From assembly GCF_023516505.1 (NCBI RefSeq), contig NZ_JAMGBB010000001.1, positions 806,001 through 870,000 of the forward strand: DNA of 64,000 nucleotides, written 5' to 3'. The number at the start of each line of letters is the position of its first letter. Position 1 is the stretch's first letter. Both the position numbers and the translations under genes were made by a program. Positions 19,631-29,451 of this stretch are shown piece after piece. The notes below the pieces were generated by a model, which saw nothing but the letters and a program-made list of their open reading frames with translations, was not told the origin of the DNA and searched no databases. The DNA is from Sphingomonas brevis (GTDB lineage: Bacteria > Pseudomonadota > Alphaproteobacteria > Sphingomonadales > Sphingomonadaceae).

Positions 19631-19739
19631 CCGGCCGCCTCGGCCGGGCGAACCGCCACCGGCTGACGAGCCGGGACATGTTCCGCCACTTCCTGGCGAA
19701 CCCGAGCCCCCACCCGCGCCCGATCCCGTTGCCGGCTAA
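19623..19739 (+). CDS. Possible second small proline-rich ORF, overlapping the first
   Basis: A 38-residue frame starts at GTG 19623, overlaps the stop of the preceding small ORF by eight bases, and ends at 19739. It is rich in PGEP and PPLPGEPEPPP motifs, the same composition as the upstream ORF. This suggests either translational coupling or a +1/-1 frameshift in one longer Pro-rich gene. It converges with the lipoprotein gene at 19736. Evidence is composition and arrangement only. Confidence 0.35.
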   Translation: MASRPPRPGEPPPADEPGHVPPLPGEPEPPPAPDPVAG

Positions 19740-20359
19740 ACGCGCCGCGCCGAATTGACGATCGCTTCAAAGTCAGGGAGCGAGGCGTTGTAATAATGCG
19801 ATCGCGCTGCATCTAGGAGGATCAGGTACAGCTTGCCGTCGATCACCGCACCGACGGCGCGGCCCTTGCGCCGAACCTCATCGCTGTCGAGATGTTCATA
19901 ATCAAACTGAAAGCCGCTGGCGCCGAGGAAAGGCCTGGGCGCGAGAGCGGTGGTTGTGAAGTCGACCGCTCCGCCGCGCACACGAAAAAGGCTTTCGATG
20001 ATCGCCGCAATTTCCGGCGGGGTCATATTGGCTCGGAACTTGGGGACCTGCCGGTCATCCCGGCTACGCTGATAAACCAGCGCTTTCCCGTCCTTCAGGC
20101 CAGTAACGAAGCTGATCCCGTCGAGGTATGGGCCGTTCTGCGTCCAGTCCTCGACGGTTCTGATATCGGTAAAGAGACTGCCCGAAATCTTGTTCCATTC
20201 ACGCGGCGGCGTCACGGCAAGACTATTGTCGCCAACGCGCACTTCCGTGACGCGGACCAGCGAATAGCCGCCCGAACCGAACCCTCCGCCTCCGACCGAG
20301 CTGCATGCCGCCAGAGCCAGAGCGCAGGTGGCCAGGAAAAGCCCAATGCAACGAGACAT
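19736..20359 (-). CDS. Lipoprotein of unknown function
   Basis: The 207-residue protein has a lipoprotein signal with lipobox L16-A17-A18-C19, followed by a Gly-rich linker (SSVGGGGFGSGG) and a mixed alpha/beta domain. I do not recognise a named family. A TPPREWNK segment near residue 54 and an FQFDYEHLD segment are distinctive. It lies 12 bases downstream of the M48 peptidase gene on the same strand, so it probably shares that transcript. I chose the start at 20359 because it yields an intact lipoprotein signal. Confidence 0.75.
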   Translation of the reverse strand: MSRCIGLFLATCALALAACSSVGGGGFGSGGYSLVRVTEVRVGDNSLAVTPPREWNKISGSLFTDIRTVEDWTQNGPYLDGISFVTGLKDGKALVYQRSRDDRQVPKFRANMTPPEIAAIIESLFRVRGGAVDFTTTALAPRPFLGASGFQFDYEHLDSDEVRRKGRAVGAVIDGKLYLILLDAARSHYYNASLPDFEAIVNSARRV

Positions 20360-20370
20360 GCCTATTCTCC

Positions 20371-21591
20371 TCAACCGGTCATCATCTGGCGAACCAGCGC
20401 CGCATCGGGCGCTCCTGGGGCCAGCTGCAGGTATCGAGCAAAGGCGGCATTGGCCTCTGCCCTGTGGCCGCTCTTGAGCAGCATGATGCCATGCCAACGC
20501 CAGGCGTCGGGTGGCGCATCAGGATAAAGGACTGCGGACGCGTAGCCTTGGGCCGCCCGCGCCTCATCGCCCATCTTTTGGCTGTTACGCAGCCGCCAAA
20601 TCTCCCCTTCGTAAAAGCGGAGCAGGCCGGTCCAGCCATCCTTGGCCAATGTGTTGACGACATATTGGCTTGCGCCCGGGTCGTTGAGCTTAATCTGGTC
20701 GTCCAGCAGTGTTGGCCGGATATTGGCCAGGGCCTGCAGGTAACGTTGACGATAGCCGTCGTAGCTTCGTCCCGGCTGGGTCATTTCGGCCGCCGAAATC
20801 TTGAGGTCGGCCATCCGCGATTCCGGTGAGGGGTGCGTCGAAAAGAGCGAAAAATCCCGACTGCGCTTCTTGCGGCGATATTTCGCGGAGAGATCGAGCT
20901 CGCCGATCAGCTGGTCCCAGGTCTCGCTCATCGCCATTGGGTCGTAGCCTGCCTCGGCCAGCAGCCGGACGCCCATGGCGTCGGCTTCGGCTTCCATGGT
21001 GCGGCTATATTTCAGCAGCGACAGGATGGTGCCGAGTTGGGCCAGCTGCACCAGGTCGCCGGCGTATATGCCCGCGGCGCCGCCGGCGACGCCGGCGCCC
21101 ATCGCCAGGAACGAAAAAATGTCGGTCTTGCGACGAATGTCACGCCATTGTCGCAGTTGGTGCTTGCGCAGGAAGTGGGCGCTTTCGTGCGCGACTACCC
21201 CCGCCAGCTGCGCCTCGTTGCGCATCCGCAAGAGCAAGCCTGAAAATACCACGGCGAATCCCGTCGGAAACATCATGGCGTTGAATTCCGGGATTCGAGC
21301 CAGGTAGATCCGCATATCCTTGGCGGCCGGTCCGCCGACGTGGCCGATGAGATCACCCAGATAAGCCGTTAGTGCCGGGTCCTTGATCAGCAGGTTGGAG
21401 CCGGAGACCTCCTCCTCGACCCGCTCCATCAGCTGCCACATGCCTTTTTCATCTTCGTCGATGGCGCGGTATCCGGGGCCGATTAGCGGCACCATGTCCT
21501 TGGGCAGGATTCGCGCGTCGGCCATACCGATCGAGGAGGCAGCAGCCAGCGAACCGCCAGCGGCGAGGACAGCCCGGCGCGACCAGCTCAT
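20371..21591 (-). CDS. M48-family zinc metallopeptidase, Tat-exported
   Basis: A 406-residue protein begins with a twin-arginine-type signal (SWSRRAVLAAGGSLAAASS, cleaved near ADA). The zinc site is H135-E-S-A-H139 (VVAHESAH), with the downstream glutamate in MEAEADAMG. C-terminal helices (about 300-400) look TPR-like, as in BepA/YfgC-type periplasmic proteases that watch over outer-membrane assembly. The ATG at 21591 overlaps the upstream lipoprotein stop by four bases, which fixes the start. Confidence 0.9.
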   Translation of the reverse strand: MSWSRRAVLAAGGSLAAASSIGMADARILPKDMVPLIGPGYRAIDEDEKGMWQLMERVEEEVSGSNLLIKDPALTAYLGDLIGHVGGPAAKDMRIYLARIPEFNAMMFPTGFAVVFSGLLLRMRNEAQLAGVVAHESAHFLRKHQLRQWRDIRRKTDIFSFLAMGAGVAGGAAGIYAGDLVQLAQLGTILSLLKYSRTMEAEADAMGVRLLAEAGYDPMAMSETWDQLIGELDLSAKYRRKKRSRDFSLFSTHPSPESRMADLKISAAEMTQPGRSYDGYRQRYLQALANIRPTLLDDQIKLNDPGASQYVVNTLAKDGWTGLLRFYEGEIWRLRNSQKMGDEARAAQGYASAVLYPDAPPDAWRWHGIMLLKSGHRAEANAAFARYLQLAPGAPDAALVRQMMTG

Positions 21592-22358
21592 GGCTGCCTT
21601 TCCCGATGCTGCACGTTGCGGCCAGGCTTCATTCGGTCGAGCAATCGGTCGACCATTTGCGCCGCGCCCTCGTCCGTGCGGATGTCGCCCATCTTGATAC
21701 CGGCAATCTGGCTGCCTGCCTGAACGACGTTGAACCACACGACTTCGCCGGTGCGAAGGTCGACCAGGCTGGCGTAGGCGAACTGGCCAGCGCCGCCGAT
21801 CGTGGGAGCGCAAAATCCAACAGCGCATCCGGCGATGCCCAGCACCTGCAGCGCGACACGACCGGTCGAAGCGAAGCTATCCTCAGCGTGAAGGAACAGC
21901 GCATAGTCATAACCGGTATGCCGTCCGAGCGCGATGGCGTCCTCACCCAACGTCCAGTCGAGGCCCTTGCCCCGCTTGGTCGGCAGATAGGCCCCGCCAT
22001 ATTTGTGGAGCGCGATCGAGCTGCCGACCGCATAGTGCAGGCGCTCAAGCTCGGCGATGGTTTCCGGATCAACCCCGGGGAGCGAATTGCGCTTCTCCAT
22101 GATCAGCACATTGCCGCCGCGGGCAGCCTGCTGCGCCTTCAAGGCGGCCAGCAGCTTGGTCCTGGCGCCCTCGGTCCAGTCGGCCCGAGGCTCAACCAGA
22201 CCGCCTGTCGTGACCGAGCCGACACTGACGTCGGGCCGCATTACGAGAAGCTTGTAGTCGCCGTGCGGTGGAGCAAATTCAACATCGGCATATTGGCGGG
22301 TTGAAACGCAGCCCGCCAGCGCAACCGACCCCAACAGCGCCAAGGCTACACGGCGCAT
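21588..22358 (-). CDS. Lipoprotein of unknown function upstream of the M48 peptidase
   Basis: The 256-residue protein carries a lipoprotein signal with lipobox LAGC17 (VALALLGSVALAGC). It contains a repeated alpha/beta pattern and a Gly-rich hydrophobic stretch (VLGIAGCAVGFCAPTIGGAG) around residue 170. No family is recognised. I preferred the ATG at 22358 over 22376 because GGGGAGAGG lies at proper spacing before it. It is translationally coupled to the M48 peptidase, which suggests a shared envelope role. Confidence 0.78.
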   Translation of the reverse strand: MRRVALALLGSVALAGCVSTRQYADVEFAPPHGDYKLLVMRPDVSVGSVTTGGLVEPRADWTEGARTKLLAALKAQQAARGGNVLIMEKRNSLPGVDPETIAELERLHYAVGSSIALHKYGGAYLPTKRGKGLDWTLGEDAIALGRHTGYDYALFLHAEDSFASTGRVALQVLGIAGCAVGFCAPTIGGAGQFAYASLVDLRTGEVVWFNVVQAGSQIAGIKMGDIRTDEGAAQMVDRLLDRMKPGRNVQHRERQP

Positions 22359-22434
22359 GACCCTCTCCCCGATCACAGTTCAGCAGACTCAACGCTGCCG
22401 AGTCAGTTAGAAAAAGGCAAGTGATTTAAAATGG

Positions 22435-24078
22435 TTAGCGGAGCGTGCACCGATCGCCCGCAACGGCCACGAGGCAATGCCCGTCGATCGAGCCGGCCGG
22501 AATTGCAAGGCCGATGGTCGCCGCCAGGGTGGGAAGGATGTCGGTGGTCTCGACCGGCGATTCGAGTGCAAGGCTGGGCATTCCCTGGCGCCAAAACAGG
22601 ATCGGCACGCGCCGGTCATAATCCCACGGGCTGCCGTGGGTGGCGACATAGCCAGGTGTTCGGGTCGCGGCATTCACATCGCGCTTCAGCAGCACGACGA
22701 AGTCTCCCGAGCGTTCGGCGTCGAAGCTGGCACGAGCGCGCTGAATCAGGCTCCAGCCGGTCGGCGATTCGGTTGGAACCGGGGTCGCGGCGAGCTGCTC
22801 ATGCGTGAATACGGCCTCGACCTGGGGATGTGCACGGAACATTGCCACAGCCGCCGACATGGCCCTTGCCCGGTCCCCCGGCGAAAGCGCCCGGTCAACG
22901 TACATGTCACCGAACGAACCCTCACCGTAGAGCACGGGTCCCTTGAGCCCAAGTTGCGTGCCGACGGCCGCCCCGACATCCTTGGCAGTAAGCTTCGGAT
23001 CGACCCGGGCAGCATCAGCAACTCCTTGCTGCCGCCGCCGCTCGGGAATGTCCTGGCCGCCATGGTCGGCCGTCAGCATCACCGAATAGTCGATGCCCCT
23101 CCTGTCCAGCAGCCGAAGAAAATCTCCAAGGTCGCGGTCGATCGAAAGAAGCTGCAGGCACATTTCGGCGCCTTCGGTGCCATAGCCGTGGCCGATGATA
23201 TCGGTCCCTGAAAGGCCAATCGAGATGATATCGGTAGCCGTTCCATGGCCCAGTTGCATCTCGTCGATCAGCGCGGCGGCCAAAGCGAGCGTTGCTCCGT
23301 CAAACTCGGGGCTTGCGCGGAAGCTGCGGACGTCGCCGGCCTTACGGGCGAAGCTGTTTGCGCCGACTGGAGACCCATAGCCTTCGATCGGAATATCCTT
23401 GGCCTTGCCCTGGCAAAATTCGGGCAATTCCAACGGCGGTCGGTCCTGCGCTATCGCATTGGCGATTGCGAGCTTGCCCGCCGTGACCGAGCGCGGAGTG
23501 GCCACCCCCTTCAGATCGGTCGAAAAGGTCTTGCCGTCCCAATACCAGCGTTGGTCGACCGCCCGTCCACCCATCATGACGGCTGAGCGATCCTTGCCGG
23601 CAACCGCGACATTACGGCTAGTCGGCGAAACGGCCTTCAATCGGTCACCCATCGTCGGGACGCGAAGGTGATAGGGAGAGACCGTATAGGCGATCGAGGA
23701 GCTACCGGGGACGCGCTCGTCCTCAACGCAGTAGACGCTCTTGTCGCTGCGCGCCTGGCTGAGGTCGTACCAGCCATTAGCGATGATTCCGGTGCGCGAT
23801 GGATGGCTGCCGGTCAGGATGGTCGAATGACCGGGGCAGGTCTCGGTTGCATTATGGCTCTGATAGCCGTTGCGGAATGCCACGCCCGAGGACAGTCGCT
23901 TCAAGCCGGCGGTGAAATGCGGTCGATATTCGTCGTAAAGATCAGCTGAAAATTGGTCGACGGAGATGGCGACGATCAGCTTTGGTGCACCAGTCTGTGG
24001 CTGCTGGGCGATGGTCTGAGCGCAGGCCGTGGACGCAACCGCTGTGGCCACAACTGCCGCGAAAATCTTTGAACGCAT
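22435..24078 (-). CDS. PafA-like alkaline phosphatase family protein
   Basis: This 547-residue secreted enzyme has a signal peptide (about 1-20, cleaved near ACAQT). The alkaline-phosphatase-superfamily nucleophile is T80 in NATETCPGHSTILTG, with D41 (AISVDQF) as a metal ligand. Later metal residues lie in TADHGGQD and in GHSTI/GTDIIGHGYG segments. PafA-type enzymes hydrolyse phosphate monoesters in the periplasm with a Thr nucleophile. The start is the ATG at 24078. A repeat at 24097-24168 separates it from gatB. Confidence 0.88.
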   Translation of the reverse strand: MRSKIFAAVVATAVASTACAQTIAQQPQTGAPKLIVAISVDQFSADLYDEYRPHFTAGLKRLSSGVAFRNGYQSHNATETCPGHSTILTGSHPSRTGIIANGWYDLSQARSDKSVYCVEDERVPGSSSIAYTVSPYHLRVPTMGDRLKAVSPTSRNVAVAGKDRSAVMMGGRAVDQRWYWDGKTFSTDLKGVATPRSVTAGKLAIANAIAQDRPPLELPEFCQGKAKDIPIEGYGSPVGANSFARKAGDVRSFRASPEFDGATLALAAALIDEMQLGHGTATDIISIGLSGTDIIGHGYGTEGAEMCLQLLSIDRDLGDFLRLLDRRGIDYSVMLTADHGGQDIPERRRQQGVADAARVDPKLTAKDVGAAVGTQLGLKGPVLYGEGSFGDMYVDRALSPGDRARAMSAAVAMFRAHPQVEAVFTHEQLAATPVPTESPTGWSLIQRARASFDAERSGDFVVLLKRDVNAATRTPGYVATHGSPWDYDRRVPILFWRQGMPSLALESPVETTDILPTLAATIGLAIPAGSIDGHCLVAVAGDRCTLR

Positions 24079-24096
24079 CGTACCTCCCGACATTTC

Positions 24097-24168
24097 GAGC
24101 GTAGCGAAGCAATCCATGCCATGCCATCGCCACTGGATCGCTTCGTCGCTTTGCTTCTCGCGATGACG
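24097..24168 (+). repeat. Intergenic inverted repeat of the GCTTCGTCGC type
   Basis: One arm reads GAGCGTAGCGAAGCAATCCATG and the other GGATCGCTTCGTCGC...CGCGATGACG. It differs in sequence from the GTCATCCC family. It lies between gatB and the phosphatase gene. Confidence 0.65.
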
Positions 24169-24181
24169 AAATGGTGACGAA

Positions 24182-25657
24182 TTAGCCGAGCTTCGCCCGC
24201 AGCCGCTCGTTGACCACCTGCGGATTGGCCTTGCCAGCCATCGCCTTCATCGTCTGGCCGACGAAGAAACCGAACAAAGCCTCCTTGCCAGCCTTATACT
24301 GTTCGACCTTGTCGGCATTGGCGGCCAGGATCTTGTCGATCTCCGCGTCGATCGCGCCGGTGTCGCTGGTCTGCTTTAGCCCCCGCTCCTCGACAATCTT
24401 CGACGGCGCCTCGCCGGTTTCGAGCATGATCTCGAACACCTGCTTGCCGAGCGTGCCGCTGAGCGTACCGTCGGCGACCAGCTTCAACAGTTCGGCGGCC
24501 TCCCCTGGCGAGATGCCGGTGGTCGAGATGGTCTCGCCGCGGCGGTTCAATGCACCAAATAGCTCGGCGACGGTCCAGTTGGCGCCCTGCTTGGGCTCTG
24601 CTCCTGCAGTCAGCAGGTCATCGAACCAGCGTGCCGTCTCGACCTCCGCGGTCAGCACCGAGGCGTTATAGGCGCTGATCCCCAGCCCCTCGAACCGCTT
24701 GCGCTTGGCGTCGGGCAGTTCGGGCAGCGAGGCGCGGCATTCCTCAAGGAAAGCATCGTCGAGCTCGAGCGGCAGCAGGTCAGGATCCGGGAAGTAGCGG
24801 TAGTCGTGCGCGTCTTCCTTCGAGCGGAGCGAGCGGGTGACGTTCTTGTCGGGATCGTAAAGCCGCGTTTCCTGCGCGACCGTGCCGCCGCCCTCGATCA
24901 GCTCGACCTGGCGGCGGGCCTCATGTTCGATCACCGCCATAACGAAACGAACCGAGTTGACGTTCTTGGTTTCGGTCCGGGTGCCGAATTCCTCGCCGGG
25001 CTTGCGCACGCTGACATTGACGTCGGCGCGCATCGAACCCTCTTCCATATTGCCGTCGCACGAGCCGACATAGCGGAGAATTGCCCTGAGCTTCCGAAGA
25101 TAGGCCCCTGCTTCGGCGGGAGAATTCATGTCCGGTCGCGACACGATCTCCATCAGCGCGACGCCCGAGCGGTTGAGGTCGACATAGCTCATGGTCGGAT
25201 GCTGATCGTGCATCAGCTTGCCCGCATCCTGTTCAACATGGATGCGCTCGATGCCGACCTGCTTGACGCTGTTCTCGTCCTTCTCGTCCAGCAGGATTTC
25301 GACTTCGCCCGGCCCGACCAGTGGATGGTAGAGCTGCGAAATCTGGTAGCCCTGCGGCAGGTCGGCGTAGAAATAGTTCTTGCGGTCGAAGCGGCTCCAA
25401 CGGTTGATCACCGCGTCCAGCGCCATTCCGGTACGCACCGCCTGGCGGATGCACTCCCGGTTGGGGACCGGCAGCATGCCGGGCATGGCTGCGTCGACCA
25501 GCGACACCTGGCTGTTTGGCTCGGCCCCGAACGCCGTCGCTGCGCCGGAGAAAAGCTTGGCGTTGGACGTGACCTGGGCATGGACCTCAAGGCCGACCAC
25601 GACCTCCCAATCGCCGGTTTCGCCCTTGATGCGATATGGTGCGTTCAAATCTGCCAT
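24182..25657 (-). CDS. gatB: Asp-tRNA(Asn)/Glu-tRNA(Gln) amidotransferase subunit B
   Basis: The 491-residue GatB opens with [12 protein letters not shown] and has the conserved segments [12 protein letters not shown] and [15 protein letters not shown]. It ends in the tRNA-binding YqeY-like helical domain (about 340-491). With GatA and GatC it converts mischarged Glu-tRNA(Gln) and Asp-tRNA(Asn) to Gln- and Asn-tRNA. The start is the ATG at 25657 ([12 protein letters not shown]). The longer frame upstream is a translated palindromic repeat. Confidence 0.97.
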   Translation of the reverse strand: MADLNAPYRIKGETGDWEVVVGLEVHAQVTSNAKLFSGAATAFGAEPNSQVSLVDAAMPGMLPVPNRECIRQAVRTGMALDAVINRWSRFDRKNYFYADLPQGYQISQLYHPLVGPGEVEILLDEKDENSVKQVGIERIHVEQDAGKLMHDQHPTMSYVDLNRSGVALMEIVSRPDMNSPAEAGAYLRKLRAILRYVGSCDGNMEEGSMRADVNVSVRKPGEEFGTRTETKNVNSVRFVMAVIEHEARRQVELIEGGGTVAQETRLYDPDKNVTRSLRSKEDAHDYRYFPDPDLLPLELDDAFLEECRASLPELPDAKRKRFEGLGISAYNASVLTAEVETARWFDDLLTAGAEPKQGANWTVAELFGALNRRGETISTTGISPGEAAELLKLVADGTLSGTLGKQVFEIMLETGEAPSKIVEERGLKQTSDTGAIDAEIDKILAANADKVEQYKAGKEALFGFFVGQTMKAMAGKANPQVVNERLRAKLG

Positions 25658-25665
25658 TACAAAAT

Positions 25666-25732
25666 CCGTTCGTGTCGAGCGCAGTCGAGACACGCCCTGC
25701 CAACGTCCCTCGACTTCGCTCGGGACGAACGG
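25666..25732 (+). repeat. Inverted repeat between gatA and gatB
   Basis: The arms CCGTTCGTGTCGAGCGCAGTCGAG and CTCGACTTCGCTCGGGACGAACGG face each other within the gatCAB transcript, nine bases before the gatB start. As RNA it would fold into a long hairpin beside the gatB ribosome-binding site. It belongs to a third sequence type (GTTCGT...ACGAAC). Confidence 0.75.
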
Positions 25733-25745
25733 TGAAGGTTGCGCT

Positions 25746-27224
25746 TCACCACCATTTCTTCGGCCTCGCCGTGAACCCTGCCCGTTCCTCGATGGCGAGG
25801 CCGGCGTTGAGCACACCCTGTTCGTCCATCTCGCGGCCGATCAAATGAATGCCCAGCGGCAGGCCCTGGCTGTCGAGTCCGCCGGGAACCGACATGGCCG
25901 GCAAGCCGGCGAGGCTGGCCGGAACCGCGAACACGTCGTTCAGATACATGGCCAGCGGATCGCTCATCTTCTCCTGAAGCCCGAACGCCGCCGAGGGCGC
26001 GGTCGGGGTCAGGATGAAGTCGCAATCCCTAAACGCTTCGGTAAAGTCGCGCTTGATCAAGGTGCGAACCTTTTGCGCCTTGGTGAAATAGGCATCGTAG
26101 AAGCCTGCGGACAGCACATAGGTGCCGATCATGATCCGCCGCTTTACTTCCGCGCCAAAACCATCAGCACGCGTCGCGGCATACATGTCGTCGAGGCTCT
26201 TCACCCCCATCTCACGCAGGCCGTAGCGAACGCCGTCGTAGCGGGCGAGATTGGACGAAGCCTCGGCCGGAGCGATGATGTAGTAGGTCGGAAGCGCATA
26301 TTTGGTGTGCGGCAGGCTGATCTGCACAACCTCGGCGCCAGCGTCCTTGAGCCACTCAATCCCCTGGTCCCAGATGGCATTGATCTCTTCGGGAACGCCG
26401 TCGATGCGATATTCCTTCGGGATGCCGACCTTCTTGCCGCGCAGGTCGGCCGAAAGGCCGGCCTCCCACTGCGGCACCGGCAGGTTGAGAGACGTTGCGT
26501 CCTTGGCATCGAAGCCGGCCATCGCCTCAAGCATGATCGCACAATCGCGCACGGTGCGAGCCATCGGCCCCGCCTGGTCGAGCGAGCTGGCGAAGGCGAC
26601 GATTCCCCAGCGAGAGCAGCGGCCATAGGTCGGCTTGATCCCCGAAATGCCGGTGAATGCAGCAGGCTGACGAATCGATCCGCCGGTGTCGGTGCCGGTG
26701 ACGCCTGGCGCGATTCCCGCGGCAACCGCCGCCGCCGAACCGCCCGACGAGCCGCCCGGCGTCAGCGCTGCGTTGCCGCCGTCGTTGCGCTTCCACGGCG
26801 AAATGACCGGGCCATAGGCGCTGGTTTCGTTGGACGAGCCCATTGCAAATTCGTCCATGTTGAGCTTGCCCAACATGCCGGCGCCGGCCGCCTTGAGGTT
26901 GCCCGAGACGGTGCTTTCGTAGGTCGGCTTGAAATGCTGGAGGATCTTCGAGCCCGCGGTGCTGTCAACGCCCTTGGTCGCGAACAAATCCTTGATGCCG
27001 AGTGGAATGCCGGAAAGCGGTTTCAGCTCGCCGGATGCACGGGCGGCGTCTGCTGCGTCTGCGGCCGCCAGTGCCAGCTCAGGCGTTTCGACTGTGAAAG
27101 CGTTGAGACTGCGCGCAGCGGCAACCGCGGCGTTGAACGCCTCGGCGATCTCGCGCGCCGAAAAATCGCCGGCTCGAAAGCCTTCGCGCAGCTCGGTGAT
27201 CGTCTTGAGGGTGAGCTCGCTCAT
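25746..27224 (-). CDS. gatA: Asp-tRNA(Asn)/Glu-tRNA(Gln) amidotransferase subunit A
   Basis: This 492-residue amidase-signature enzyme liberates ammonia from glutamine for the GatB-bound tRNA. Its Ser-cisSer-Lys triad is visible as the Lys in [10 protein letters not shown] (near 80), the Ser in [16 protein letters not shown] and the Ser in [13 protein letters not shown] chose the ATG at 27224, which shares a base with the gatC TGA (TGATG). A GTG at 27227 would add one residue. Confidence 0.97.
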   Translation of the reverse strand: MSELTLKTITELREGFRAGDFSAREIAEAFNAAVAAARSLNAFTVETPELALAAADAADAARASGELKPLSGIPLGIKDLFATKGVDSTAGSKILQHFKPTYESTVSGNLKAAGAGMLGKLNMDEFAMGSSNETSAYGPVISPWKRNDGGNAALTPGGSSGGSAAAVAAGIAPGVTGTDTGGSIRQPAAFTGISGIKPTYGRCSRWGIVAFASSLDQAGPMARTVRDCAIMLEAMAGFDAKDATSLNLPVPQWEAGLSADLRGKKVGIPKEYRIDGVPEEINAIWDQGIEWLKDAGAEVVQISLPHTKYALPTYYIIAPAEASSNLARYDGVRYGLREMGVKSLDDMYAATRADGFGAEVKRRIMIGTYVLSAGFYDAYFTKAQKVRTLIKRDFTEAFRDCDFILTPTAPSAAFGLQEKMSDPLAMYLNDVFAVPASLAGLPAMSVPGGLDSQGLPLGIHLIGREMDEQGVLNAGLAIEERAGFTARPKKWW

Positions 27225-27511
27225 CACTCGATCACCTTCGGCACGGCGAAGAAGCCGTGCTGGGCATCCGGCGCGTTCTTGAGCACGTCATCGCGGCAAT
27301 CGCCGTCGTTGACCACGTCGTCGCGGAGCCGGAGCTGGTTGTCGATTACCGCGGTGAGCGGTTCGACGCCGTTGGTATCGACCTCTCCCAGCTGTTCGAC
27401 CCAGCCGAGGATATTGTTGAATTCGGGCACCATCGCTTCGACCTCGGCATCGCTCATGGCGATGCGGGCGAGCTTGGCGACGTGCCGCACCTGATCTGCA
27501 TTTACGGACAT
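27224..27511 (-). CDS. gatC: Asp-tRNA(Asn)/Glu-tRNA(Gln) amidotransferase subunit C
   Basis: The 95-residue GatC shows the family pattern [14 protein letters not shown]...[11 protein letters not shown]...VEPL, ending in a loop that wraps GatA and GatB. It stabilises the GatCAB complex. It heads the gatCAB operon and overlaps gatA. Confidence 0.96.
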   Translation of the reverse strand: MSVNADQVRHVAKLARIAMSDAEVEAMVPEFNNILGWVEQLGEVDTNGVEPLTAVIDNQLRLRDDVVNDGDCRDDVLKNAPDAQHGFFAVPKVIE

Positions 27512-27550
27512 GGGGGCGCGGCTAGCAGGGGCTTAGCGGCGCTTCAACGC

Positions 27551-29332
27551 CTATTCGAAGATATCACCTGTAGGCTTGCCGCCGACGACCAGCCGACGCT
27601 GGCTAACCGGCGCGACCTTCACATCTCCCCGTTCGAGCGCGTCGGATTCGCGCTGCAGGGAGGCCAATTGCTCAGCATCGCTCAGCGGTGGTTCCGGTTT
27701 GAAGCGGCGCAGATAGACATTGACCCACTTACTGCCTTCCTGTTCGAACACCGCAGGCAAGCGAGTGCAGCGCTTTTTCGGATCATTGCGTTGCGCCGGC
27801 GACAGGTTGGCGCAACCGTCCATGAAAACAATAAAACTCCGCCCGCCTTCTTGCGAAAAGACGCGGCACGCGCCTCCCGACGAACAGAACCCTTGGGTAT
27901 TCCCTGGCACGCCAAGGAGTTGGGCTCTAAGCTCTTCGGGGACTGAGACACCCTTGGGTGTCACGATCAATTCCTGCGGCTCTGGTCCGGCAACGATGTT
28001 TTCTTCTGCCAAATCCCATCGACTGTCCGATTTAAGCGCGATGTCGGCTAGCCTACGCCGGTCAACGGGTCCTGATTTCGCAATCGCGTCGAGGTGTCTG
28101 CGGCCAGCCTTGCCGAAATCGAACGCCATGGCGGTCCAGTCGAACTCCTCGGCCTTGACCTTGCCGCTCGTCAGGCGGGCAAGCTGCGAGTTGGCGCTGA
28201 TCGCGCCGAAATCGACGATCGGCAACGCAAGGAACAATGCCAGGCCGCACAGACCGATCGCCAGCTTGGTTTGAAGCGGGCGCAGCGCATCGTCGAAATC
28301 CAGGCGGCCCTTGAACACCGCCCACCAGGCGGCGGCGCCATAAGCAATTGCAATGCCGACCGCGATCGCGCCCCAGATGCGCTCCGGCGTCCAGCCATAT
28401 TGGCCGATCCGCTGCCCCATCGAAAGACCGGCGAAGAATGCCAGCGGAAGGACGCAAACCACCAGCAGCAGCGCGGCACGGCGGAGCCAGATGTTGCCGC
28501 TGCGCTCCTCCCTGCCATCGCCGATTACCGCATTGGCCAGCAGGATCGCGCCGGCGCCGGAAAGGAGCAGCATCGGCGTCGCCGGGATATCGGACTCCCA
28601 CAGGCCCTTGAGTCCCGTGAAGGGAAGCGAGACCAGGAAAGCGCCGAGTGCCACCGCCAGTACCGGCGCCAGGACGGACAGGATCACCATTGCCAGCTTC
28701 TGTAATGTTGCGACCAGCGCGTCACGCTCGCGCAGGATTCCGATCGCTCCGCCGAACGCCAAGCCGGCCAGCATCCAGTCGAACCATTCCTTCTTGAGCA
28801 ACTCCTTGATCGCATCGATGCCGATCACGTCGAACAGGCCGGCGATCAGCCATGCCAGCAAGAATGTAATGCCGGTGAAGGCCAGGCTTGCCGCGCCTAT
28901 TACTGCGTCGGTCCAGGCGTGGCGGTGGAGGCGCGCATAAGGGAAACGCCAGGCGCCTTCGTCGCGGATGGTCTGGAACAGCGGCGCCGCGATCAGCACC
29001 GCGAGGATGCCGGAGAAAAAGGGGAATTCGAAGATTTCCGGGATCTGATTGTACTGGGCGGTGAACCAACCGACCAGCGCGATCACCGTGCCCCACCCCA
29101 GCGCGAAAGCGATCGCCCAGGTCCATCGGCGGAGCTCAACCGTCAATAGGAAACTCACCGTGGCGATGACGGTGAAAGCGGTCGCGGCCTGCCGCCAGAC
29201 GGGAAACGGATCGCCGTAACTTGCCCGGTCGGTCAGCAGATGGACGATCAGGCCGCCGACCGCGCCAACCAGTGCCATGATCCACGGCCGCGCCAGCCAG
29301 TCCTGGTCCTCGCTATCGAAACGCTCTGCCAC
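27551..29332 (-). CDS. DUF4153-type multi-pass membrane protein
   Basis: A protein of about 593 residues has roughly 12 membrane helices in the first 390 residues. A soluble C-terminal domain (about 400-593) holds a segment rich in charged residues with three cysteines near 500-530. The membrane part resembles the DUF4153 family, whose function is not established. I prefer the GTG at 29332 because GGGGAGAGGGC sits before it; an ATG at 29347 is the alternative. It stands alone between gatC and a divergent hydrolase gene. Confidence 0.72.
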   Translation of the reverse strand: MAERFDSEDQDWLARPWIMALVGAVGGLIVHLLTDRASYGDPFPVWRQAATAFTVIATVSFLLTVELRRWTWAIAFALGWGTVIALVGWFTAQYNQIPEIFEFPFFSGILAVLIAAPLFQTIRDEGAWRFPYARLHRHAWTDAVIGAASLAFTGITFLLAWLIAGLFDVIGIDAIKELLKKEWFDWMLAGLAFGGAIGILRERDALVATLQKLAMVILSVLAPVLAVALGAFLVSLPFTGLKGLWESDIPATPMLLLSGAGAILLANAVIGDGREERSGNIWLRRAALLLVVCVLPLAFFAGLSMGQRIGQYGWTPERIWGAIAVGIAIAYGAAAWWAVFKGRLDFDDALRPLQTKLAIGLCGLALFLALPIVDFGAISANSQLARLTSGKVKAEEFDWTAMAFDFGKAGRRHLDAIAKSGPVDRRRLADIALKSDSRWDLAEENIVAGPEPQELIVTPKGVSVPEELRAQLLGVPGNTQGFCSSGGACRVFSQEGGRSFIVFMDGCANLSPAQRNDPKKRCTRLPAVFEQEGSKWVNVYLRRFKPEPPLSDAEQLASLQRESDALERGDVKVAPVSQRRLVVGGKPTGDIFE

Positions 29333-29451
29333 ATGCCCTCTCCCCAAAATGTCAGAGGCAGCCTAGCGGCCCCGTTTCCGTCCGCAATGAGCAAGCGGTG
29401 AGCAATTGTTGAATTGCGAATTGCCGGGCGCTCCCCTACCCGCTTCGCCCC

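Noticed and set aside
25380-27494. 704-residue plus-strand open frame opposite gatA and gatC
   Set aside because: It is antisense to well-identified GatA/GatC coding and passes through a repeat; it has no recognisable motifs.
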